NCBI RefSeq assembly: GCF_963662255.1
Contig: NC_085050.1
Location: forward strand, 6,546,834 to 6,610,833
DNA from: Cinclus cinclus
Taxonomy: Eukaryota > Chordata > Aves > Passeriformes > Cinclidae
Reading direction: 5' to 3'
DNA: 64,000 nt
The notes under the pieces were generated by a model, which ran no database searches, was not told where the DNA came from, and was given only the letters and a program-made list of their open reading frames with translations. Position numbers and translations under genes: made by a program. Numbering within the stretch: the first letter of the stretch is position 1; every line of letters starts with the position of its first letter. This document shows, piece after piece, positions 50,201-62,875 of this stretch.

Positions 50201-53200
50201 CGGAGAGGGAAAATGTGCAAAATTAAGTTCCAAAATATAATTTACATCAACAAGAGAGAGAGATAAGAGGGGAAAAAAATGATCACTTTTTTATTAAACA
50301 CAAATTTATCTGTGGCCTGACCAGTGCAAATAAAGAACTATGACAGCACACATTGATGCACATTAAAGATTTAGAAAGTGTCTTTAATGTACAAACTCCA
50401 TGAAAGTCAGACTCAAAGCATGTCAGGGCTGCTGCCTACTTAGGAGTGGACCAAGGCAGCAAAGTGGAGCTGGGTGTCAAAAGCCCAAACCTCCCATTTC
50501 TCCTCCCATAATTTATGAAAGCCCATTCCAGCTGATGAGAAATGATAATGTCTGAAAATCAGCATCAGGAAGGCCAGGAGTAAATGAGTCTTTCCTACAA
50601 CTGATGAGAAAACCAGAATATGTTACACTTCCAGCTCTAAATGAAGAAAATCTACTGACTTTGAGTGTGATAAAAATATTACTATGTACTGTCACTTTTG
50701 TCACTGCCTACAATTATTTTTTCTCTCTGTCACACCCAGATAAATGCTGGCAATCTTTACTCCTCAAGACTATAAGCTGTTTTTCATTTTTGATATTAGA
50801 AGGCTTATATAATATGTGTGTGAGAAAGACTATGATTTAATACTAGTGTAATACTTTAAAAATGCATTAATATGTAATAACATATTTTATTTAATCCAAT
50901 ATATTTTTAAATTAAAAACACATCAAATAAAAATCCGTGAAACTCTTGTCCAAAATTACTGAAACCACACAATAAATCCATCACAAAACTATCTTTGTGT
51001 GGTGAAATCATTAAATGACTTTGTCAAGTGCTCATATAATTGCATATTTCAACCTTTTGAGGAACAGTAAAATCGTTTAAAATGAACTTACTACATAATT
51101 TTGAGAAACTGTGGCTCTATAAATCTAAACATTAAGTGCAGCAAAATATTTATAATTAAATATATTAAAATTAACCATCAAGCCATGAAATAGAGAAATT
51201 ACACTGAAGCTATGAAAGCATCTAAGGGGAAGATAAATTACTTGTTAAAAAAAGCCAGCAGCATAAAGGTATACTTCAAAATATTTCCCAGTTGTGCTTC
51301 TTGACCTGAATCTGAACTCTTTGTTGCTTGTCTTCCTCCATTCCTGGGAATCCTCCCTTCTTACAGATTAAAAGTGGACAAAGTCTGGTCCTGGGCCAGA
51401 GCAGGGACTCAGCCCAGTGTGCTGCCTGTGGCCATGGACAAAGCTGAATGCCTCACAACAGCACAAAGTTCAGAATATCCACACCATAATATTTTTCCAG
51501 ATGTGGAGTAACTGTGTTCAGGGACCTCCAAAGCAGGAGCTGATGGCTGGGGGACTAATAATACCCAACATATTTCACTTACACTTGCCCCAGTTATGCC
51601 AGTTTAGTTTGGAGCTCCAGATCACCACCACGATGCACCGTCCTCTACCCTCAAGCCCCACCAAAGACCCTCGGTCACAATTTACTCTTTATTCCTGGAG
51701 GTGAAAGAAGGGGCAGAAAGCTGAGCATTCCTGGTACCCCAATGATACATCAAAAGCACAAGGAGAAAACACAGCAGCAATTACCTTAATTTAAAACCTA
51801 AGAAGCGACCCAGATTCCTCAAGCAGAGCAAGCCTGATGCTTAATAACAATATCTAATATTTAAGAAACATAAATTGTCTTGGCTAGTAAGAAGTGATTA
51901 GTTCTGGAAATATGTACAGTTAGGCCATAAATAAGGAGTTTAAACATTATCTGTTGATCAGAAGGACAGACTGGGAGGTGCTTTAATTGCACAGATGAGG
52001 CACAACCAAGACCAAGAAATCAAGTTATAACAGATTTTTAAAAGTTCAATTATTCACCTCTTACAAGTCTCTCACTAGAGTCTGTTTTGTTTTCTTTCTT
52101 TTCATTATCACACATTTAAACAAGAGGTTAAATAATGGTGAAATTAATTGAGCTTAAAACAATTTTTGGAGCAGGACTCTACACAGATAAAAATCATATA
52201 GCCTGAAAGGCCAACGTGAATAATTTTCTACTCTGAGGCTTAAAGGAACCGCAGCACAAGACAACAACCTCTTCACCTGGCAGTAATATACACATAAAAA
52301 AAGGAATAAGGCGATTCTCTTCCAAAATTCTCTGGCTAGACCACAGTAAATATCCAAAGAGAAAGAAGGTCTGGCTAGAGATTTCTGTGTAGATTGTGTA
52401 GCCGCTTTTTTGATTTACAAAGGCCTCAAAGAGATTTAACACTTTACAAGGCAGACATAAGTATGGTTGAAAAGTGCTTTTTTTCCAAACCTGACAGAGG
52501 TTTTTTCTCATTTTTACCTCCAGATCTGAGCCTGTTCTTCATGTCGGGCTTTGCCTGCTTGCCCTGCCCTCGCAGAACCAAAAGGATGGTTGTCCCCCTC
52601 CCAGAAGGATGAATGAATTTAAAAAGCCTAAAATCCCTGTGTTAATATCACAGGTGCTTTCAGAGAAAGCTATTAATGTCGAAGATATTTAAAAGAAAAT
52701 GGTTTAAAGATTGAAATATCGAGATGTTTGATTAAGGTTAAGTGGAAAACTCCGAGGCTGGCACCTCAGGTTTTGCACTTCCTACACATTTGAAAGGTCA
52801 CATCAGTGGCATCAGATGTTTTAAAACTCACAAATACACAACACTGAAACACATTTTTTTGTTAATGTACAGAAGGACTAGGCTACCAAGGGAGCTGGAT
52901 ATTCAGTGCTCATAACACAGCTTGCAGCAGTGCTCTGGATGTTCCACCATCCACAGCTGTTGAGTTTGGGGCTGCTGGAGGAGATGTCCCCACCTCTTAC
53001 TGTTGGTATCCATGGGTCAGATGTCCAAGAGCTTGTTCTGCCCATTTTTCAGTCGGCAGAGTAGATATAATCTAACTCCACAATTCCCAAGGCACCAAGG
53101 TCTACATGTTCACCACTTTCTGAGTAACTCATTATTTCATTATTTCATCATCAGGGTTTACACTGGTCTCCCACTGGATTCATTAAACTGCTCCCCTGCT

Positions 53201-54104
53201 TCAGTATGGAAGGATTTGATGGAACAGCAGCTCTGCTCTGACGTGTATTTACTGAGAATTGTAAAGTGTCTCCATAAAAATTGCAGATTACAAGTCAAAG
53301 TTCATATTGTAGAAATTCATGCTTTTTAAGAGGAGCTGTTACACACATGGGACTCCCAGAGCCATATACCCCAAAATCACTGCAGCTTGCTTTCTTCAAG
53401 CAAAAATATCCATCTCTGGAGAATCACACACTGTTGTACGGTACACTGGGATTCAATGACAATTCAAAGAATAACACATTTTTTCCAGCCAAGTGTGGGA
53501 AGGTGGTGTGTGCCTGTTGCTTTTCCCCCAAGTATTTTGTTACACTACTACTTGAAATGCTCTTTTATAAGAAACACAGCTTAGATATTTTCATACCTGT
53601 TAGTGATGACTGTAAAAAGGCACGTAAATTTTAAGAAGAGTACAACACAGTTTACTATTTTTAAACCTGGGATATTTTATACTAGGGTCTTTTACCACAT
53701 TAAAATACAATGAAAGCTAGGCAGCTAATTATCTAAGAGGTAACAAAACTTTAAACTACACACAGATGTTGAGCTGCACTAAAAGGACAATTATTTGCCA
53801 AAATCACTGCCAAATTAAAGTTCCTATTTGGAAACTTTCACACATTTGTATTTGGTGCAGCTGCAGCTGTTTAACTGCACATAAATTTTGTTTTCCCCTT
53901 TCCGATTGTTATTCAAATGACATTAAAGAGCAATTACAGCAGAATGACAATAACTAGTCCGTTAAAAGTTCAAATTGTAGGAGATCTGTTTTAATTTAAA
54001 GTCAATAAAATATTAGAATAGAAAAATAAATGGAACTCTCTGTATGCACATCAACGTTCCTTTTCTTTCTACACACACATTCAATATCCACAGAGGCACC
54101 AGGT
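47290..54104. other. Intergenic AT-rich region, no supportable gene
   Basis: No exon, RNA gene or mobile element recognised. It contains A- and T-rich low-complexity stretches (about 47720-47815). The open frames, up to about 124 codons, look random in composition. Confidence 0.6.
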
Positions 54105-54940
54105 GTAGCCCTGGCTGCTGTAATTGAGAGCCCTGGGCTGGTGATCCTCTGCAGATGGACTCTGACTCCCTCCAAGGCAGGGGGGCCCTGCAGAGAGACC
54201 CCAACAAACGGGAGGGCTGGGCAGTCACCAGCCTTGTGAGCTTCAACAAGGGACAGTGCCGGATCCTGCACCTGGGATGGGACAGCCCTGGATGTACGGA
54301 CAGGCTGGGGAATGAGGGGCTGGAGAGCAGTGCCAGGGAAAGGGACCTGGGGGTCCTGGTCAGCGGCAAGGTGAACGTGAGGCAGCAGTGCCCTGGCAGC
54401 CAGGAGGGACATCCCTGTCCTGGGGACATCAGGGACAGCATCGCCAGCCGGGCACGGGAGGGGATTGTCCCGCTCTGCTCTGGGCTGGGGCGGCCTCACC
54501 TCGAGTGCTGGGGGCAGCTTTGGCCACCACACAATAAAAATGACATTGAACTATTAGAGAGTGTCCAGAGGAGGGCCACAAAGGTGGAGAAGGGCCTTGA
54601 GGAGAAGCTGTGTGAGGAGAGGCTGAGGGCACTTGGTCTGTTCAGCCTGGAGGAGACTGAGGGGAGAGCTCCGTGCAGGTACAAATCCCTGCCGAGGGGA
54701 AGAGGAGGGACACACACTGATCTCTGCCCTGTGCCTGGGGACAGTGACAGGACTGAGGGAATGGCCCGAAGCTGTGGCAGGGGAGGTTCAGGCTGGATAT
54801 CAGGAAAAGGTTCTTCCCCCAGAGGTGTCTGGGCACTGAACAGGCTCCCCAGGGCAGGGGTCACAGCCCCAGCCTGACAGAGCTCCAGGAGTGTTTGGAC
54901 AATGCTCTGGGCACAGGGTGGGACTCTTTCCCACACAATC
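54105..54940 (+). mobile_element. CR1 LINE fragment with a long open ORF2 remnant
   Basis: GC-richer CR1 copy in sense orientation. One frame stays open for 240 codons (54155-54877) and shows the CR1 ORF2 C-terminal pattern in order: SFNKGQCRILHLG, then SARERDLGVLVSGK, SRAREGIVPLCSGLGRPHLE and NKNDIELLESVQRRATK, then LRALGLFSLEETEGR. The later part of the open frame already reads 3'-untranslated sequence, and the reverse-transcriptase core is missing. The copy cannot move. The usual terminal ATTCTATGA repeats are absent, so the 3' end also seems degraded. Confidence 0.92.
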
Positions 54941-55344
54941 CTGGCACCTGGTTTTGCCCAGGTTGGAGCTGAGGGGGCACATACCTGCTGCAGGGCTGAG
55001 CCTCACACAGCTCACTACCAGCCATTTCATTTAGCTGACTGCACAAATCTTCAGACCACAAAACTCTGCAGACTTCATCATTTCTGTATTTATACTGCAC
55101 CTAAATACTCCCAATAGACTTGATTACCTCTTGTATAAAAAACCCTCTTAAAATCTGGCCTTGGAAGTAGATTTAGAGGATATAAATTAGCACAACTGAA
55201 CCACAAGAACAGACAGCACCAAAACACATCCTGGTACAACCCCTAAGAGTTCTCCTTATCAAACTGGGCAGACAAAACAGTTCTGTCTGACATAAACCTA
55301 ATGGACTTAGGAGATTTTGGCCACACAACAACATTAAAGCCCAC
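54941..55344. other. Spacer between two CR1 fragments
   Basis: About 400 bases with no recognisable gene. The left part may still hold degraded CR1 tail (TTTTGCCCAGGTTGGAGCTG). Confidence 0.5.
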
Positions 55345-55525
55345 CGTAAGGGGGGATAAAAAGGAGGGACAGATAGTGATAGGACAAAGGGCAATAGTTC
55401 TAAACTGAAAGAGGGCTCATTTAGATTAGCTTTCAGGATGAAATTTTTTACTCAAAGGGTGGTAAAGCACTCTAAGATCCTGTCTAGAGAAGCTGTGGTT
55501 GCCCCATCCCTGGAAGTGCCCTGGC
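55345..55525 (+). mobile_element. CR1 LINE fragment, 3' part missing
   Basis: Sense CR1 3'-untranslated sequence: GACAGATAGTGATAGGACAA, a TCTAAACTGAAAGAGGG stretch, and GAAGCTGTGGTTGCCCCATC up to CCTGGAAGTG. It then stops, so both ends are truncated or decayed. Confidence 0.9.
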
Positions 55526-57589
55526 TGCTTTATTGGCAAATTTGCTATTTTTATAATATGGCCTGGAAATAAATGTTTTGCCTTAGCAATACCAAATCAT
55601 TCCCAACTCACCTGTGATCTCCCACCTAGAGATTGATGTGTCCTCAGACACCTAAATACTTACAAAATACATCATTTAAACAACTGGAATGATCACATCC
55701 TTATGGGTGAAAGCTATTCATTAAGTAAAGCAAACCAAATTCCCCATTCTCCAATTCCTTAAATTCTTATCTCCATTACTGATGTCAAACCCTTAAGGAA
55801 AGATTTCCCATTTCTTCTCAGCTGAAGAGGATTGAAACCCCAACAGCACAGCTATGAGCTCTCATCTGCAGTATGCTATGGGCTACTCTCCCAGCTCATA
55901 CTCAGATTAATTGTGGGGTTTTAAATTGAAATGCTTTAAGAATCATTTTTTTTCAGACTCGGCATAAGTTCGGCAGTGTTCCAGTCCCTGAGAAATACTC
56001 TGAAGTCTGCAGATAGCAAATCATTAACATTTTGAAGACTCAGTAAAAATGGAATTGGAAGATTTATCTGCTGAAAATTGGTCAATCTAGTCCACATCCT
56101 GACTCTGGAAGCTGTCCAAGCACCTGATGTTTGAAGAGTAAATTTTCTGCAAGTAAGGAAAAAATATATTTACTTTTGACTTGCATTATCAGTGCTCCTC
56201 ATACCATCAAACTGGAGGCTTTAATCACTCCTAAAATTTTCATTTGCATACTCTGTTTAATTTTTCAATTGTAAATTCTAACCTGTTCTCTTCTAAATGG
56301 GCACTCATGAAGCAGCTACATTTTGAGCCCAGTCCTTTCCAAGACTTGGCATCAATGCTTTTAGTGATGCTAGTAACTAGCCAGCTCCAAACCTTCCATC
56401 CCTTAGTAAACCTGCATTTACACCAATCAAATTTAGATGCTTCTTTCCCAATCACTGCAAAAACTCTCTGCCAACAAATTTTATCGTGTTGTTGACATAA
56501 AAATATTAGATCCCTGTACTTAAGAGAAATCGTCCTTCAGGAGCTACAAACTATTCCCTACAAGCAGAGCAGGTTCCTATATGGGAGTAGATATTCAGAA
56601 AATCAGTAATTTCTCCCAGTCCTGAGCTTCATAAAAACATCTGTCTTTTAATACTGTCTAATCTTGAGTTTATCTTGAAAAAATTGGGTATGTAATTTTC
56701 CATGGGAAGACAATAAAGCATCTAACATCTCTTGAAAGCATTTCTTGTCCATTTCTGAAGCTAAAAATTTATTTAGCTTCTTGTGAGAGGGCACTGAGAG
56801 GGGATACAGAAGTGCAGAATGAAAAGAAATTGAGGAAAGAGGAGAGTATCTAATTTCTTTCAACTCTAGGAATCCTGTCTGTGGCCTTGAGGTAATGTCA
56901 GAGGAAGAGTCAAAGCAAGGAAAATGTTCTTCTCCTGCACAAACCTGCCTTTCTGGATATTCTCTGAGTAAAGAACCAAGCCAAGATTAATATCTAAATT
57001 GCTTTTCTCTTCTGAGATTCCAGAGATGTGATATACCAATAAGCTCTTTAAGGTCTTAGCCCAAAAGCAGTCACATATTTCATGATAAGCACATCCCTCA
57101 AAGAACAATGCAAGCATCAGCTCTTTTTTATGTATTATGAAATATTATAAGATCTTTCTGTCAGTACCAGTGTAAACAGGGGCCTTTCTTTGCTGTTTGC
57201 TCCTCTGTTTCCGAGCTTGAAGAGATACACATATCACTTCCTTTCCTTCATAAATCAGAGGTGCCAAATCTTATGTCTTTATACAACAAATTCACCCAGA
57301 CATTTAGCAGTACTGTTCCAGGAAAAAAATAATCTGATTTTACTAATGAAGTCATTAGCAACTGCATTTTGTGTGCAGGCTTCAAAACCTCTCTGTGAAG
57401 ATCCAAGTAGAGAAAAGACTGAGCAACACATAAAAGAACAGTGATTTTACAGGACCCTTGAATTTGTCCACCAAGAGGTCCAGGAGCTCTAAAAAGAGCA
57501 GTGGTCACCAGGTGTTAACAGAGGAGCACAGCAGGCCAGAGGCAGAAAGAGGAATACTGTGCTCAATATCCATCTCAGTGGCAACAACT

Positions 57590-57763
57590 AAAAAACGAAA
57601 CCAAACTAAACCAAAAAAACAAACCAACCAAACAAAAAAAAAACCCCACCCAAACCAAACAGAAAACCCAAAAACAAAACAAACAACAGCAACCAAAAAC
57701 TCCCAGAAAAGCCCCTGAATCCCCCAAACAAACAAACAAACAAACAAACAACAACAACAAAAC
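57590..57763 (+). repeat. A/C-rich low-complexity tract ending in (CAAA)n
   Basis: About 170 bases of mostly A and C (AAACC, CAACC, CAAAA units) with a clean CAAA array at about 57725-57750. It resembles the tract at 15900-16043. The reverse-strand frame rich in C, L, F, V, G and W is a composition artefact. Confidence 0.9.
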
Positions 57764-60700
57764 TGTTTTGAAGCATAATCCCTCAAAAGAAAGGTGGAAG
57801 AAGTTACTTTACTTGGAAGGAGGAAGAAATGCTAAGAAAAACAGTTTTATAATCTTTAGTGGATCTGAAAAAAAAAGAGGTCAGCTCACTTTTGACCAAA
57901 ACTACTTTTCTGCTCACTTCCCTCATTTCTGCAGGGTTATCACAGAGGTGACTTCTAAACAGCAATTTCTCTTACATAATGACTTACTAAGTATCTATCC
58001 ATTGCCAACCAAGTTATCATATAAGGCAGAGTTCTAATCTAATCTAATAAACAGGAAAACATCACAGAGAAAGTGAGGCAAATCATATGAAACCAGAAAT
58101 TATGAAAGAATACGCTTTGATGAACGACTAACCAGCTTTCTGAAGTCACAGTATTTACATATGAAAAGAGCATTGCACAAAGTTCCAGAAGTCCATATAT
58201 TATAAGATCTGATGTTCTATCCCCCTCCCATTAGAACTAATTGAAGGATGGGTGCTTTTGCCCTGAGGCATTGGATGGAGGATAAAAGGAAAGGTGAAGC
58301 ACAGATGAAGCTACTTTGGTTATGGCTAGTGAAAATAATGCCAACATCCAGCAGACAGGGACAGCCATTGTGAAGACTCAATTACAGAGAGCAGCTCTCA
58401 GTGCCAAGGCAAGCCAGCACCATGCCCTGGGACAAGAAGTTTGATTCTATAGAGGCTATTTATCTAAAAAAATAAATAAATAGATTTGGGGAAATTATGA
58501 AGTCAATCAGAATGCCCACTGAAAAACTTTGCAATCAATGACCCATTCTTCAGACCTCAGTGGTTTTCAGCTGACATATTTTTATGAAATAAAGGTCAGA
58601 CTAACTGAGACAGGTTTGGAGAACTGATGGTTCAGACCTCCAGGATTTCTGCCGAAAGTCTCACAATACCACCAAAAACCCACAACTGATTCTTTGTGTG
58701 CCTCCTGACATATAAAACACACTTTCTGCTAAAAGGGCTCAGCTAACTCTAGGATTTGTTCCCACTCATTTAATCCTGCTCTCTGCCACAGAGCTTGGAG
58801 GAGAAGGATATGGAACATTTTTCACAAACTGTCATACGCTTGCAGATCAGTGGGTTAATGTATCAGCCTTTCACCTTTGGAAACCACAGTTCAACAGTCT
58901 GAATTACTATGGTAATAAATGTAGTATTGTTTTGGTTCAATACAGACTTGTCTTTGAAGGACTGTAACAAAATATTTTTATAACCTTGTGGAAAAGATAA
59001 GAAGTTGGCAATTCTCTTTTATGCCATAGATTTCATCTGTAATCTCAAGCAAGCTAATTAAACCTGGCCTTTGAAACTAATTAGCTGTCTAACACTGATT
59101 TTGCTAAGTCTGGTTTAAATAAAACTGCTTTCTTTGATAAACTAAGCTATGATATGAGTTAAGTATAAATTATTTTCTTCAAAAGGTTCACAGCAGGTAA
59201 TGTAGGTTACAGGCTAATAAAAAAAAAGTAAATCTAGCTCAGGTAAGAGCTAAAAAACCGTGGTTCTTTTAAAAAAAGGGAGAAAAAAACATTGCTAAAA
59301 GTCAGATTTTCAGCTTAAACCAGTTTTCACATCTCAATAATAAAGCTGTGAAAAACAGACCTTGCTAAAACACAACCAAGCCCACACTGGGATACCTTAC
59401 AATTGGTGAAGACTTACTCAGCAGCCTTGTGACAGCTCTATCCAACAAGTTATGTATCTCCATGGATTTTAACTGCAGATTACTCATGACTATAGATACA
59501 GTAGTGCACTGTGGTAAAAATGATCTTTATAACCAGTATGTTTAAGGGATTTATGAAATCATATCATCCATTCTTCCCAAAGAGTGGATGGATCTTTAAA
59601 ATATTGTTTTTAAGAACTCAGAGCCCTGGGCAAGATACATTGTCCCTTAAAAGAAAGGCAAAGCCTCCTAAACCCAAGCTCACCGCAAACAAGCCCAGAG
59701 CCAGATTATTTCCTGCTTTCGCACAACTAACGGGCATGGCAATTCTTTTACTGTAGCAGGGATTATAAAAAAGCCCTATTCTATTGATTTTAATGGTGCT
59801 GTCACTGTAGCAGAATAATGCTTTTCCAGTATCACTTTGCATTACTGCCTCAACCTCTGATGACAGATGAAAAGTACTGAATCTTCGCCAAAAGCTGAAC
59901 ACGCCATTATCTCTTTTTGCACAGCTGCGCAGACATATCCGAACACAGACCCGGGCTTGCTACCATTTTGTTTAGGGCTTAAAAGTAAAATTAAAAATAA
60001 TAATAATAAAAAAAGATCCCATATCCTGAAGGCAAAGAGAACCTGAAACTTTGCTCGAAGAAGCGTGAAAGCGCAATTCCTTTGCAAATGCACCTCAGAA
60101 TGTCACATTACCATACGTGGAGTTAGCAATGGGCAGCTGAACTCTGACACGCTGCTTGGGTTTTATTCTCTGTTTGTTCCTGTCAGTTCAGCAGATTCCA
60201 GAAATGGGATAAATAAATGCATAAAGGTTTATATTAACTCGGTCTAAGTTATAATGTAATCCAGATACTATTGGGACTAGAGGCACCTAAGCCTGAACAG
60301 AACCTTTTGAATCATTGACTCCAGTTTTCACCATCCACAATTAGTTTTTAAAAAATAAATCACATTAAAGCCAGCTTGGTGTCCAGACCCACTGTGTCTG
60401 TCAGAGCGATCACTCATGGTCAGAAGTCTCCCAGCCTCAAGCCTGAAAGCAGTAATTGTCAGTTTACATCAATTTATTTCTTATGCTAATGCTGGCATTC
60501 AGCTGAAGGAACTCCTCGCACTCCCTCCTTCTTTAATTCTCTGATATCCTTGCAGACAGCAAACATACACACACTCTCAGCCCACATTTTGCCTGCTGCC
60601 AGCCACTGAATCCAACCACCCCAGGAAAAAAAATGCCCACATTTTCCTCCATCACCTTAGCAGATCTTCCCTGCCCTGGCCTGTCCTGAGATGAATTCTT

Positions 60701-62439
60701 CATTTGTGAATGTGATGACAAGAGTAACACACTTTGGGTCTGAAATGGCACAAAAGCCTTATTCAGTGGCATTATGATTTTCCTCTCTTCAGTGGAAGTT
60801 TCTTACACGGAGCATTGCACTCAGCCTCTCTCAGGGCTACATGTCATTAGTGGCTGGCAGGTAACCTGCATCACCTACCACACCAGTATCCTCTCTTCCT
60901 GTCATTTCCAACTGTGGAATAATGTGAACTGACCTTATAGTTAAAAAATCTCAAACAGCAGTATTTCAGCCTACATCCTTGCAGTTCATGGTATGAAATT
61001 GAAAACTATTTGTATTTTACCCATCCCCATTATCTTCTTCACAGATATTCTGATCATTTACTACACATTGGTAACTCTGTCCTACTCCACAATCTCAGCA
61101 TATTGCATTTGACCACTGTTTCTGCAAGATTCCTGATGAAAATATTAAATAAAACACACGAGGACCAATTCACACATCACTAAAACTCCTCTTTCTGTCT
61201 TAGATTTTTACATCAAGTCCTCCATCACACTCACCATCCTTTAAATAATTTTAATCATCTCCAGTTTCACTAACAATTTCCTGAAGTAATGCTTATTAAG
61301 CACTTCACTGAAGCCCAGACTGAGCAGAAGTATCAGTTACTTATTTTAGTAAACTCAGACTAGACTTTATGACATTTCTATCTACTAGATCAGAATCTAT
61401 CTATTTCCTCTAACCCGTTCCAAAGGATGTGAGTGAGGTGTGACTAACAGGTCACCAGCCGTTTCAATAGGCTTTGCTTCTCCTGTTAAAACTGTGGTTG
61501 TATTTTGCAATTAGTAATTGTTTCTCTGTTCTCGATGTCATTAGCCATCTTCTCCAAAATCAGTCTGTTGGGAAAGGAAACAAGCATCTTGGGCATAACC
61601 AGTTACATTTAATCTCAACTTCATCTAGGATAAAGGCAGTCCCACATTTAGATTAAGGCAGATTTTCTTCTATTATCACTTAGATTTTCTTCTGTTATCA
61701 TCTAGTGGTTATTTAAATTTACTTTTGCAAGATTAAGTCAGCACAACTTTTTGGTTACCCTCTCTTAATCGCTACCTCTAACATGCCACTTTTTCCTCAT
61801 CTGCCCTTGATTTCCCTGCTTAGCCAATTTGTGCATTCCAGGGGGGCTGCTCATTCCCAGTCCCCTTCTCCAAGTTCCTTTTCAACTCTGCCCACCCAGC
61901 ACATCTCTTGTGTCTTGGTTGAGAACACAAGATACAAGTAGCATTTATAACTTTGACCTTCAGATACTCTACACCTCCAAATTCAAGTCCTCAAGCACCT
62001 GGACCCAGCTGACAACACCAAGTTACTCTTTTATCTGAGCTTAAGACCTCACACTACTAAATTCAACACAAATACTCTCTAGTGCAATCAAACAGGCCAG
62101 AAGAAATTAAAGGATTGTGAAAGACCCTCAAGTCAAGGGTCAACATGATTGTTATTATAAATTACAAGGGAACAGCAATCTTATCTTCCTAATGAGGATA
62201 AAGCAAGAGTATTAAGTTGAGGGTGGGATGTTTCTAGTACACAGCAGTCTCCTGCACTCCTGTAGCCCAGCTGCTTTTGTAGGGGACTACCACAGCACTC
62301 TGCTAAGGCAGGAAAAATATTTTCCACAAATCTAAAGTGTAACATGATGAACTGTTTTCTCTGTTCAGGTAGGGAGGGATGAAGACTGTTGCCTGGGTGT
62401 CAAATGGCACAGAATGAGGGGCAGTGTTTTGTGTAAAAA

Positions 62440-62452
62440 GGGGGGGGGGGGG
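62440..62452 (+). repeat. G13 homopolymer
   Basis: Thirteen G following a short A run. Low complexity. Confidence 0.9.
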
Positions 62453-62606
62453 AATGGAAAGGTAAATTAACAGAAATGGAGAATGTAACAGAGGGAGCCT
62501 GAAAAGCAAGGGTTTGACAAGTTTCTCTGTCTTCAGAGGGTGTTTACTAAACACTAACTCAGACTGCTGGAATTTGCTGTTTACTCTAAAGTAGCAGCTG
62601 CAAAAC

Positions 62607-62875
62607 AAGACCTAGGACAAGGGGGAATGGCTTTAAACTGGAAGAGAGTAGGCTTAAATTAAGCATTTGGAAGAAATTCTTTACTGCGAGGCTGGTGAGG
62701 CACTAGGACAGGTTTGCCCAGAGAAGTTTGGGATGCCCCATCCCTGGAAGTGTTCAAGGCCAGGCTGGATGGGGCTTAGAGCAACCTGGGAAAGTGAAAG
62801 GTGTCCCTGCCCATGGTAGAGGGTGAGACTGGACGAGCTTTAAGGTCACTTCCAACACAACTATTCTGTGATTCA
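62607..62875 (+). mobile_element. CR1 LINE 3'-tail fragment
   Basis: Sense CR1 tail: GACAAGGGGGAATGGCTTTA, GAAGAAATTCTTTACTG, a GGATGCCCCATCCCTGGAAG stretch, TTCAAGGCCAGGCTGGATGG, and a terminus TCCAACACAACTATTCTGTG followed by ATTCA. The intact 3' end and severe 5' truncation are typical of CR1 insertion. Confidence 0.94.

Larger units (their letters stand above)
55526..62606. other. Intergenic AT-rich region, no supportable gene
   Basis: Holds the A/C-only tract at 57590-57763, a short (AAT)n at about 59995-60009 and a 13-base G run at 62440-62452. No exon or RNA gene is recognised. All open frames are under about 105 codons. Confidence 0.6.

Noticed and set aside
57505..57786. Cysteine/phenylalanine/valine-rich minus-strand frames
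   Set aside because: Translations of the A/C-only low-complexity tract, so a composition artefact. The same applies to 15900-16091.
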